Of a stretch of 43,038 bases of DNA, positions 25,387 to 31,850 are shown in pieces. The translations under genes were made by a program, and so were the position numbers. Origin of the DNA: UMGS621 sp964468815 (GTDB lineage: Bacteria; Bacillota; Clostridia; Christensenellales; Borkfalkiaceae). The stretch lies in NCBI GenBank assembly GCA_964468815.1, contig CAYXWN010000014.1, positions 1 to 43,038 of the forward strand, given 5' to 3'. How positions within the stretch are numbered: the stretch's first letter is position 1; each line of letters starts with the position of its first letter. The notes below the pieces were generated by a model. That model was not told the origin of the DNA and made no database searches. It saw nothing but the letters and a program-made list of their open reading frames with translations.

Positions 25387-26694
25387 TTAATAGGTTGCGC
25401 CACTGTAATAAAAGGTTAGCGTTACTTTAAAGGCTTTGATTTCATAATTAAAAAGGTTATTTCCTTTAAATACAAAATACATTTTGCCGAAATCGCTGAT
25501 TCGATTTAAATTTATAGTAAAGGCATAGTTTTTATCCCCTTCTTCTGAAGTGTCGCCTTCAGCAAACTTATCATGCCCGTCGGCTGTATTTGCTGCGTAG
25601 AAATGCATTGCTGCATTTCCGTAATGCGTAAAATTAAACGAAACGGTTACGTCTACTTTGTCATATCCGTTTTCAAGCAACCATTGCGGCTCGTTTTCGA
25701 TCGTTTCGCCCGTTATCGGGTGAGTGTCTACGCCGTTGTAAACGATCTCTTTTGTTTCTTTGTATGTAATGGTATATTTTTCTTTCAAGATTTTTACTTG
25801 CTTTTTGGGGTGGTTGGTAATATACTTTTGCGGTTTTTCAAAGTGAAAGGTGTCGACGTCGATTTCAAAAACGCCGTCGTTGTATAAAAACGAATCGTCG
25901 GTTGAAGAAAATGCAATTTGTCTTGCTTTGCCCAAAACGTCCGTATAGTATTTGTATTCCAGCATAAAAGTAGACGGATTATAACACATTGCTACGTATA
26001 CGTCTATATCTACGATACTTGCAAAACTATAAAAAGTGCCTGGCTCGCATTTGGAATAGTCTAGTGTAAACGATTGTATTATTTCATTGGTTTGGTCGGT
26101 AAGAGAGTGAAGCACTTCGGTATCCGTTTCCGTGCAGTTTGCCGTCCAAGTTTGTTCTAAACTGTCTTCAACCGTGGCACTGACGCCTGCCGTTAATCCC
26201 GGTGCGGCGGCTGCCGTAATCGAACCGGTAACAGAACTGCTTAAAGCGGAATGTATCGTATTGTTTGTCGTCTTTTGCAAGGTATTCGTGTAAGTTTTTT
26301 CAATCGTTTGTTGGTTGCTTTGCTTGATCGAAACGTTGAGATTGCCGAAAACCGGCATAGAGTTCGTGTATTCAAAGGTGTAAAGGTCGTGCAAAATAAA
26401 GTTTTTAACTCTGCCTAAATAAACTACGTAACAATAATTGTCGTCGTCATACCAACTGTCCACGGTTTTTTCGCTATGCTGACCTTGCGCGATAACCGTT
26501 TGTGCCGAAATAAGTTTGTTTCCTTCGCTTTGTTCGCAAACGGCGTAAGCGATCGCCTCGGATTGCTTGTTGTTGAGATCGTTTTTAATTGATTGTAAAA
26601 GGGTATGCACGTAATTGATGCCGCCTTCGCTGATAAATAGAAACAGCATGACGGCGGCGACTAAGAAACAAAGTGTTTTTAATGCTTTTTTCAT
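25387..26694 (-). CDS. Exported Ser/Thr-rich protein of unknown function, possibly aerolysin-like
   Basis: 435 residues; I do not recognise the family. A single hydrophobic segment at residues 5-24 acts as signal peptide or anchor. Residues about 125-215 are rich in Ser and Thr in alternating pattern (TYTNTLQKTTNNTIHSALSS, then a Gly/Ala-rich turn, then VSATVEDSLEQTWT). This recalls the insertion region of aerolysin/ETX-MTX2 pore formers, but no motif proves it. The C-terminal half is beta-rich with many Tyr and Phe (VTVSFNFTHYGN, YEIKAFKVTLTFYYSG). The start has AAAGGAG 6 nt upstream. It lies downstream of the small membrane protein gene at 26785-27282, separated by a terminator hairpin, in a segment more A+T-rich than the glycan operons. 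The gene is real; the function is open. Confidence 0.75.
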   Translation of the reverse strand: MKKALKTLCFLVAAVMLFLFISEGGINYVHTLLQSIKNDLNNKQSEAIAYAVCEQSEGNKLISAQTVIAQGQHSEKTVDSWYDDDNYCYVVYLGRVKNFILHDLYTFEYTNSMPVFGNLNVSIKQSNQQTIEKTYTNTLQKTTNNTIHSALSSSVTGSITAAAAPGLTAGVSATVEDSLEQTWTANCTETDTEVLHSLTDQTNEIIQSFTLDYSKCEPGTFYSFASIVDIDVYVAMCYNPSTFMLEYKYYTDVLGKARQIAFSSTDDSFLYNDGVFEIDVDTFHFEKPQKYITNHPKKQVKILKEKYTITYKETKEIVYNGVDTHPITGETIENEPQWLLENGYDKVDVTVSFNFTHYGNAAMHFYAANTADGHDKFAEGDTSEEGDKNYAFTINLNRISDFGKMYFVFKGNNLFNYEIKAFKVTLTFYYSGATY

Positions 26695-26730
26695 GTTTTC
26701 TCTCCTTTGTGAAAATTTCCGTTTATAATA

Positions 26731-26769
26731 AAAACCGCGAGCAAAATAATCTTTTTAGCGCGCGGTTTT
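26731..26769 (-). terminator. Minus-strand terminator between the two unknown genes
   Basis: AAACCGCG and CGCGGTTT form an 8-bp stem around a 21-nt loop. On the minus strand it is followed by TTTTTATT. It lies just after the 26785-27282 gene and just before the ribosome binding site of the 25387-26694 gene. Confidence 0.7.
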
Positions 26770-26784
26770 AAATATTTTAATATT

Positions 26785-27282
26785 TTAAACTTTTTTAACT
26801 TTGTTTAAAAGCATATTGTAGTAAGTCGTTGGCTCGTCGGTATAAATTGCGTATCTTGCACCGTTAAGTGCGAAACCGAGTACGTTTTTTTGCATTATGG
26901 GTGCTTCAACGTTTGCAATATTGCCAGAAAAAGATACGGTTTTAAAAACTTTTGTGCCGGATATCGCAACACCGTGAACGCGTCCGTCAGACTCGATAGT
27001 GATATAAGTTTTGGAATATACCCGGAAGTATAAAGCTAAAAATACGCAGCCGCAGAGTATAACCATAACGCCTGCTATTATAAATATAAGGCTAAGCACT
27101 TCATAAAGCGCAATTTCGTTTAAAACGGATTGAGGGGCATAAAAATTGTTATGAGATCTTAAATCGTCTGCCAGACCGGTGAACTCGCCCGAAAGAATAA
27201 ATAAGCATATTCCCAGTACTGCGAAAACTAAGGCTATGATAGTGTAGGTAGTTAATAATTTTTTGCATTTAGGTGAAGTCAT
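26785..27282 (-). CDS. Small two-helix membrane protein of unknown function
   Basis: 165-residue membrane protein with two clear hydrophobic helices (about 9-32, LLTTYTIIALVFAVLGICLF; and about 58-90, LSLIFIIAGVMVILCGCVFL) separated by a short extracytoplasmic loop. A C-terminal soluble beta-rich domain of about 75 residues (KTYITIESDGRVHGVAISG...) resembles a PH-like fold by pattern only. The ATG at 27282 is chosen because AAAGGAG lies 11 nt upstream; a longer frame to 27402 adds a low-complexity N-terminus. It probably precedes the 25387-26694 gene in expression, with a terminator between them. Function not recognised. Confidence 0.7.
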   Translation of the reverse strand: MTSPKCKKLLTTYTIIALVFAVLGICLFILSGEFTGLADDLRSHNNFYAPQSVLNEIALYEVLSLIFIIAGVMVILCGCVFLALYFRVYSKTYITIESDGRVHGVAISGTKVFKTVSFSGNIANVEAPIMQKNVLGFALNGARYAIYTDEPTTYYNMLLNKVKKV

Positions 27283-27380
27283 AATTTTTTTCTCCTTTAT
27301 AGTTGTTGTGCTATTGCTTGACGATGATAAAGCGTAGGTGAAAATTCTTCGCTTATTTTTATGAACATTGTAGTATTGTA

Positions 27381-27412
27381 GCCGTGTTTTAATGAAAAAC
27401 ACGGCTTTTGTT
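27381..27412 (+). terminator. Plus-strand intrinsic terminator without an obvious gene
   Basis: GCCGTGTTTT and AAAACACGGC form a perfect 10-bp stem with loop AATGA, followed by TTTTGTT. The DNA to the left is coded on the minus strand, so this either blocks antisense transcription or ends an unannotated small RNA. Confidence 0.65.
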
Positions 27413-27416
27413 ATGA

Positions 27417-27446
27417 GAAAAAAACATCGGCAATGTCGGCGTTGCC
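27417..27446 (-). terminator. Possible minus-strand terminator
   Basis: GGCAATG (27429-27435) and CGTTGCC (27440-27446) form a 7-bp stem with loop TCGG. Read on the minus strand it is followed, after GATG, by seven T. No protein gene on the minus strand runs into it, so it may end a small RNA that includes the structured 27497-27594 region. Confidence 0.45.
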
Positions 27447-27496
27447 AAAAAAAGCTTTAGCTTCAAGCATAAAAAATTCTATACAAAAAGCTCCTA

Positions 27497-27594
27497 TGTG
27501 CTAAACGGAATGAGGCTCACAACCGCATTGAGAAGAGTAATTAGGCGGACGTCGTAATGAAAAATCAAAATAACGACACATTCAGTTTAGCACA
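27497..27594. other. Structured intergenic element, possible non-coding RNA
   Basis: A long-range stem joins TGTGCTAAAC (27497-27506) to GTTTAGCACA (27585-27594). It continues, after one mismatch, with GAATG/CATTC. Inside are two more potential stems: CCGC/GCGG around 27523-27548 and GTCGT/ACGAC around 27551-27577. The outline is a three-way junction of about 98 nt. I do not recognise it as a known riboswitch or RNA family. The gene-free stretch 27283-28030 otherwise holds the two terminators, a Spo0A-box-like cluster and the spo0A promoter. Confidence 0.45.
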
Positions 27595-27864
27595 AGGTAA
27601 ATATCGTTGGGGGATAAATGTAAAACAAATCAAACAGCAAATTCATTCTATTTATTGACAACAGAAGTTAATTCTTAGGTTGCGTTGCTAAGTTGAACGA
27701 TAGTTCGGCTTGGAATTTGCTTTATATATGGTGAGTGTTGCATTACGATGGCGTTTTTAAGGTGCGGTTTTTGTGGGGAAGTGAACAAAAGTCGTGAGAT
27801 TGACGAAAAAACAGTCGTTTTTTCGGTATGCTTGCGCTTTTTAAGAGGTGTTTTTCGAGTGGTT

Positions 27865-27901
27865 TTACGAAAAATGTCGAAAAACGGCGAAAAATTGAGA
27901 A
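27865..27901 (+). promoter_or_regulatory. Spo0A-box-like decamer cluster upstream of spo0A
   Basis: TTACGAA (27865), TGTCGAA (27875), CGGCGAA (27885) and TTGAGAA (27895) are spaced at exactly 10 bp. TGTCGAA is a perfect Spo0A box and the neighbours are one- or two-mismatch forms. The cluster starts 166 bp before the spo0A start codon, which fits autoregulation as known for spo0A. Confidence 0.6.
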
Positions 27902-27968
27902 AAACTGTTGTCTGTTGTAAGATAATAAAAAATAAATTAAAAAACTTTCGTTATTTGTCTAAAAATAC

Positions 27969-27998
27969 TTGCAATTGAATTGATGTGTATTGTAGAAT
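27969..27998 (+). promoter_or_regulatory. Probable spo0A promoter
   Basis: TTGCAA (27969-27974), an 18-bp spacer and TAGAAT (27993-27998), 32 bp before the spo0A start. A reasonable but not ideal sigma-A match; a sigma-H contribution (GAAT within the -10) cannot be excluded. Confidence 0.55.
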
Positions 27999-28030
27999 AA
28001 AAATGATATTGAAAAACAAGGGGGAAAGTA

Positions 28031-28789
28031 ATGAAAAATTCAATCGTTATTTTACAAGAAAACGTTGCATTTGCAAAAGAATTGGCAGGGCTTTTTGAAG
28101 CAAGCGGCTTGTATGAGGTTTCGGGAATCGCGCATGACGGAATCAATGGTTTAAAAACGATAGAGGAAAAGCGTCCGAATTTCGTGATTATGGATTTGCT
28201 TTTGACCGGAATAGACGGTTTAGGTGTGCTCGATTGTATCAACGAAAAGAAGATAGAAACGAAAGTTATTATTTTAAGTTCGCTAATGCGAGAAGAAATC
28301 GTCACGCAAGCGATGAATAAGGGCGCGCGTTATTACATGGCAAAGCCGTTCAATTTTGAATTATTAAAGCAGCGAATGAGCGCGATTGCCGAAGGTGGTT
28401 CTTTTACGGAAGATAATTCCGTCCACGAAGTGAGAAAAATAAGTTTAGAAGAAAAGATTAGTCGAATTTTTATCAACGTAGGAATTCCTCCGCACATAAA
28501 AGGTTACAGTTATTTACGAGAGAGCGTTAAGTTGGTAATAAAAAATCCTAACGTTATCAATCATATTACAAAAGAGTTATATCCGCAGGTCGGGGAATAT
28601 TTCAACACGACGGCAAGCAAAGTAGAGCGAGCGATTCGTCATGCAATCGAAGTGGCATGGAATCGCGGCAGAATCGAGAGTATTAACCAAATACTAGGAG
28701 TACGGGCATACGTTGGCGCAGAAAAGCCGACGAACGGCGAATTTATCGCCTTAATTGCCGACAAAATGCTGTTAGAGGAGAATTATTGA
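28031..28789 (+). CDS. spo0A: Stage 0 sporulation response regulator Spo0A
   Basis: 252 residues, close to the family length of about 265. The receiver domain (1-120) has D55 as phospho-acceptor in VIMDLLLTGIDGLG, S83 as the Ser/Thr switch and K105 in YYMAKPFNF. The acidic pair that binds Mg2+ in receivers (ADDN in Bacillus) reads L8-Q9-E10-N11 here, an unusual change. The Spo0A DNA-binding domain (about 138-252) is highly typical: INVGIPPHIKGYSYLRE, ITKELYPQVG, recognition helix TTASKVERAIRHAIEVAWNRG, and KPTNGEFIA. The conserved recognition helix implies binding to the TGNCGAA box, which occurs upstream of this gene and in arrays at 4140-4248. GGGGGAAAG precedes the start. It stands alone, not beside spoIVB or recN as is usual, and a broken IS200 transposase begins 10 bp later. 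Confidence 0.92.
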   Translation: MKNSIVILQENVAFAKELAGLFEASGLYEVSGIAHDGINGLKTIEEKRPNFVIMDLLLTGIDGLGVLDCINEKKIETKVIILSSLMREEIVTQAMNKGARYYMAKPFNFELLKQRMSAIAEGGSFTEDNSVHEVRKISLEEKISRIFINVGIPPHIKGYSYLRESVKLVIKNPNVINHITKELYPQVGEYFNTTASKVERAIRHAIEVAWNRGRIESINQILGVRAYVGAEKPTNGEFIALIADKMLLEENY

Positions 28790-28799
28790 ACGAGTTATT

Positions 28800-29168
28800 T
28801 TGTGCAACATATCGAGAACGATGTTGTTCGATTATGGGAATGAAAGCGTAAAGTATATACATATGTTGGTAAGCATACCGCCGAATGTAACAGTATCGGG
28901 ATTTATGGGGTATTTGAAAGGAAAAAGTACAATGATGATATTCGAGCGATATGCTAAATTAAAGTATAAATATGGAAGTAGGCACTTTTGGAGTCTCGGA
29001 TATTATGTAAGTACGGTAGGGCACAACAAGCAAGCCGTGCAGAAATATATACAAAACCAAGAAAAAGAAGATATAATAACAAATCAGGTAAGCTTGGTAG
29101 AGTACTATGATCCGTTTGGCGAATGGATAGAGCAATATACAAAGAATAAAAATAAAAGTAAAAAATAA
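28800..29168 (+). pseudogene. IS200-type TnpA transposase remnant
   Basis: The C-terminal half matches IS200/IS605-family Y1 transposases: IHMLVSIPPNVTVSGFMGYLKGKS, LKYKYGSRHFWSLGYYVSTVG, and an end helix KYIQNQ. The N-terminal half is missing. The HUH metal motif that should read HIH is YIH here, so the protein is not catalytically competent. The frame opens with a TTG and first residues unrelated to TnpA. Its 5' part has apparently been deleted right beside the spo0A stop. The tyrosines of GYYVSTVG remain. Confidence 0.8.
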
Positions 29169-29173
29169 AAAAA

Positions 29174-29271
29174 GATAACGGCTTGCTTGATGCGGTAGGC
29201 GAGTCAAGATAGTGCTTAAGCACTTGCCGTTATCATCCCATTCAGGGGTTAAGCTAAAGCTACTACTTTAG
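29174..29271 (+). mobile_element. Right-end palindromes of the IS200 remnant
   Basis: Just after the transposase are GATAACGGC/GCCGTTATC (29174-29182 with 29226-29234), an inner perfect palindrome AGTGCTTAAGCACT (29211-29224), and CTAAAG-CTACTA-CTTTAG (29254-29271). Subterminal hairpins like these are recognised in single-stranded form by IS200/IS605 transposases. No left end was found. Confidence 0.5.
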
Positions 29272-29325
29272 TGGTGGATAGTTACTATGAGAAAAGATAC
29301 GGGCATTGGTTGTGGAAACGTTTAG

Positions 29326-29353
29326 AAAGAGCATGCGTTGCTTGCTCTTTTTT
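29326..29353. terminator. Convergent-region terminator
   Basis: AAAGAGCA and TGCTCTTT form an 8-bp stem with a 9-nt loop, followed on the plus strand by TTT. It sits at the very end of the minus-strand araC gene and after the IS remnant, so it may serve either strand. Confidence 0.6.
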
Positions 29354-30161
29354 ACGTGCTTAAAGTGTGTAAGGTTTTGCGGTATTTGCCGGGAGGCATT
29401 CCCATAAATTTCCGAAATTGGCGGTTAAAATAAATTTCGTTTTCAAAGCCGCAAGTAAAGGCGATCTCCTTGATGCTGCGATTGGTTTCAAAGAGAAGAA
29501 GGGCGGCGGCATTCATGCGCTTTTGCAAAATATATTGTTGCGGAGGAATCCCGAATTGCTGGGTAAACAGATTGGAAAAGTAAGTCGAATTTAAGAACAT
29601 GATCTCGCTCAGTTCTCTGTTAGTGATGCGGTGATGGTAATGCTCGTCGATATATTGCAGAACGGGAATAAAGCGCTCTGCTTTCAAAGAGGAAAAGTCC
29701 TCGCGATCGGGTAGAAAACGAGAAAAAAGATAGCGGATCAAACCGTCGCTCGCAACCGATTCGGAAAGCGTCAATTCCCGATCGGGATCTTGGGTGATCG
29801 CAACCAATTTTCGGAACACCGTTTCGTCTATCGGATATGCGGGAATCTTGTATTCGGGATTGCAAATGGTCAAATAGTTTACCGTTGTGATGTCGATATT
29901 AAAGTGGACCCAATAATGGAGCAGACGCTCGTCACAATCGGCGTCTACGACCGAGAATGCCGGGATAAAGTACAGATTCCCCGGACTGAATTCCAAAACT
30001 TTGTCTTGTAAATAAACCATTGCGTGTCCGCGGACGACGTAATACATTCTGTAATAAGGGAAAAGCGCGACGCCTTGACTCCACCAAGAGCCGACTTCCG
30101 CAAAACCCGATTCCATGATTTTTAATTCGGAGCGTTCAAACGGATTCGGTGCGTGATTCAT
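29352..30161 (-). CDS. AraC-family transcriptional regulator
   Basis: 269-residue AraC/XylS regulator. The N-terminal cupin-like sensor domain (about 1-130: YYVVRGHAMVYLQ, FSPGNLYFIPAF) binds a small effector, probably a sugar. The C-terminal ~100 residues hold both HTH motifs (ITNRELSEIMFLNSTYFSNLF and SIKEIAFTCGFENEIYFNRQF). The ATG at 30161 is preferred to one at 30287, because the extra N-terminus (AT-rich, Phe/Leu/Lys-biased) runs through the likely promoter. No good ribosome binding site precedes 30161, so the start is uncertain. It is transcribed divergently from the third glycan operon and is the natural activator candidate for it. Confidence 0.88.
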   Translation of the reverse strand: MNHAPNPFERSELKIMESGFAEVGSWWSQGVALFPYYRMYYVVRGHAMVYLQDKVLEFSPGNLYFIPAFSVVDADCDERLLHYWVHFNIDITTVNYLTICNPEYKIPAYPIDETVFRKLVAITQDPDRELTLSESVASDGLIRYLFSRFLPDREDFSSLKAERFIPVLQYIDEHYHHRITNRELSEIMFLNSTYFSNLFTQQFGIPPQQYILQKRMNAAALLLFETNRSIKEIAFTCGFENEIYFNRQFRKFMGMPPGKYRKTLHTLST

Positions 30162-30191
30162 AGAAAAAATGTTTAAAAATCCTTTTCTTTT

Positions 30192-30221
30192 ATTATTGCA
30201 TAAAGGGACGGAATTTGTCAA
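30192..30221 (-). promoter_or_regulatory. Probable araC promoter
   Basis: On the minus strand TTGACA (30216-30221) and AATAAT (30192-30197) are separated by 18 bp with a TGC just before the -10. Two copies of ACGGAAT overlap its -35 and spacer. Confidence 0.6.
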
Positions 30222-30415
30222 CGGAATGAAAAGATTCTTTTTGCGTAAGAATAGAATAATGTTAAAAAATGTCATAAAATATAACAAGTTTAGTCAAAAT
30301 TCTGTAAATAGGATAATTTTATCTTAAAATTTTACATTGTCATTCCGTGAGAACGGTGATATAATAAAGGAAACTTGATAAAAAATGTGATTTCTTTGTT
30401 TTTTACGGACGGAAT
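30208..30415. promoter_or_regulatory. Four ACGGAAT motifs in the araC/esterase divergent region
   Basis: ACGGAAT occurs at 30208-30214, 30221-30227 and 30409-30415, and inverted (ATTCCGT) at 30342-30348 inside the spacer of the plus-strand promoter. They straddle both divergent promoters and are candidate binding sites for the AraC-type regulator. The rest of 30162-30487 is A+T-rich without other clear features. Confidence 0.5.
30337..30365 (+). promoter_or_regulatory. Sigma-A promoter of the third glycan operon
   Basis: TTGTCA (30337-30342) and TATAAT (30360-30365) with a 17-bp spacer that holds CCGT-GAGA-ACGG. The leader to the start codon is about 115 nt. Confidence 0.8.
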
Positions 30416-30487
30416 CGCTCGGTTGGATCGAACGGGTAATAAAATAGGATTACGCGTAAAAATAAAAACAAAAAAGGAGATTGGTGA

Positions 30488-31768
30488 ATGCGGAAAAATT
30501 GGTTAAAGCCGATTGCTTTTGCTGTTTGTCTGACGGTTTTCTTGACGGCGTTTTTTTCTTTCGGCTGTCAAAAAGAGGAAGAGCCTTCTTTTAATGCGGC
30601 GGACTATCCGTTTTACACGGAAGATTACACTTCGCTTACCTACGGGCAAACGGCGTACGAAGCGGCGATGGCACAACCGTATTGGTTGGGAAACGTGATG
30701 TATAACGAACTGACGTTACCTCTTCGTTACGATAGCGGAGAAGCGTATGCCAAACTTTTGTACGCGCCGTTAAAGGTCGTTTGCGTCATGGATCAAAAGT
30801 TGAAAATTACTTATGAAGAGGGGACGGATTATGTTGTCGATCGGGAAAATCGGCGACTGACGATTCCTGACGGCTCGTCGATTCCTCTTTTATCTGAGGG
30901 CGCGGACGCCGGCGTGAATCCGCCCGACGGCTATGAGTATACGACGGGTATGCCGGACGCTTCGCGGCTTTACACGATTTGGGGCGGCGGAACGCCTTAC
31001 GTTTATACCGAGAGCAGTTATTTCTATGCGAAATATCTCTCCGTGACGTACGCTTACGACGTGTCGGCGTTGCCGAAAAACTTGTTTAATTCTTACGACG
31101 TCACTTATTTATATCGTACGCGCACAAAGTTGGAGTCAAAGCAAGATATCACGGTGGCGGTTTTAGGCGACAGTATTTCGGAGGGGTGCTCTTCTACGGG
31201 AGATTCGCTCAAAGTAGAACCGTATACGCCTTGCTACGCGAAGCAGATTAAGGCGGAATTGGAACGGATTTACGGCGGAAACGTCAATCTCGTCAACGCG
31301 GCGAAAGGCGGAACGAAGAGCGAATGGCCCTTGACGGGAGAGGGCAGCGGTGCGATGCAGAATGCGATTGATGCTGTGCCCGATCTGTGTATCGTTGCGT
31401 ACGGTATGAACGATATGGGCGGGACGACCAAAAACACGTTCAAAACCAATATCGAGCAAATTATGATGAAGATCAAAGCGGCTTCTCCCGATTGCGATTT
31501 TATTTTAATCAATTCATTCCCTTGTAATCCTCTTTACGAGCAAGGGGATAACGTATTTGGAAAATACTTGAATGCGCTGGAAGAAATCTCGGCAGAAAAC
31601 AACGACGGTTCCGTTAAGGTGATCGATATGCAGAGTGTGGGAAAATATTTTATGGAAACGAAGCGTTATTGCGAAATTTCGTCCAGCAACGTCAATCACC
31701 CGAACGATTTTATGCACCGCGTCTACGCGATGAACGTAATGACTGCGATTTGCAATTATAAATTTTAA
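30488..31768 (+). CDS. SGNH-family carbohydrate esterase lipoprotein
   Basis: 426-residue lipoprotein (lipobox FSFGC, C27). Residues about 35-215 form an N-terminal beta domain, and the SGNH hydrolase domain covers about 220-426. Catalytic blocks: S229 in VAVLGDSISEG, AKGGTKSEW as block II, N308 in YGMNDMGG, and D407-F-M-H410 as block V. It is probably a cell-surface deacetylase of polysaccharide side chains, acting before glycosidases. AAGGAG lies 8 nt before the start. First gene of the operon, under the promoter at 30337-30365. The sugar substrate is unknown. Confidence 0.83.
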   Translation: MRKNWLKPIAFAVCLTVFLTAFFSFGCQKEEEPSFNAADYPFYTEDYTSLTYGQTAYEAAMAQPYWLGNVMYNELTLPLRYDSGEAYAKLLYAPLKVVCVMDQKLKITYEEGTDYVVDRENRRLTIPDGSSIPLLSEGADAGVNPPDGYEYTTGMPDASRLYTIWGGGTPYVYTESSYFYAKYLSVTYAYDVSALPKNLFNSYDVTYLYRTRTKLESKQDITVAVLGDSISEGCSSTGDSLKVEPYTPCYAKQIKAELERIYGGNVNLVNAAKGGTKSEWPLTGEGSGAMQNAIDAVPDLCIVAYGMNDMGGTTKNTFKTNIEQIMMKIKAASPDCDFILINSFPCNPLYEQGDNVFGKYLNALEEISAENNDGSVKVIDMQSVGKYFMETKRYCEISSSNVNHPNDFMHRVYAMNVMTAICNYKF

Positions 31769-31781
31769 TTTTTTACAATGT

Positions 31782-31808
31782 AAAAAAGCCCCGTTTAAGG
31801 AACGGGGC
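31782..31808 (-). terminator. Hairpin acting as an intrinsic terminator on the minus strand
   Basis: GCCCCGTT (31788-31795) and AACGGGGC (31801-31808) form an 8-bp stem with loop TAAGG. Only the minus strand has a T-tract (TTTTTT). In the operon direction there is none, so transcription can continue into the binding-protein gene. No minus-strand gene was found to its right. Confidence 0.6.
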
Positions 31809-31850
31809 GTACGGTCTTAATCGATCGAATATTGAATAAGGAGAATGGAT

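Noticed and set aside
27497..27594. Known riboswitch or SRP/6S RNA
   Set aside because: No conserved core of any of these families was recognised; kept only as an unassigned structured element.
27748..27978. 76-codon plus-strand reading frame before spo0A
   Set aside because: No recognisable similarity, no ribosome binding site, and it overlaps the Spo0A-box cluster and the start of the promoter.
30162..30287. N-terminal extension of the AraC regulator from 30287
   Set aside because: It is low-complexity and covers the likely araC promoter; homology-like sequence begins after 30161.
31845..31850. Start of the second binding protein at 31845
   Set aside because: The AAGGAG site ends one base before it; only the ATG at 31851 has usable spacing.
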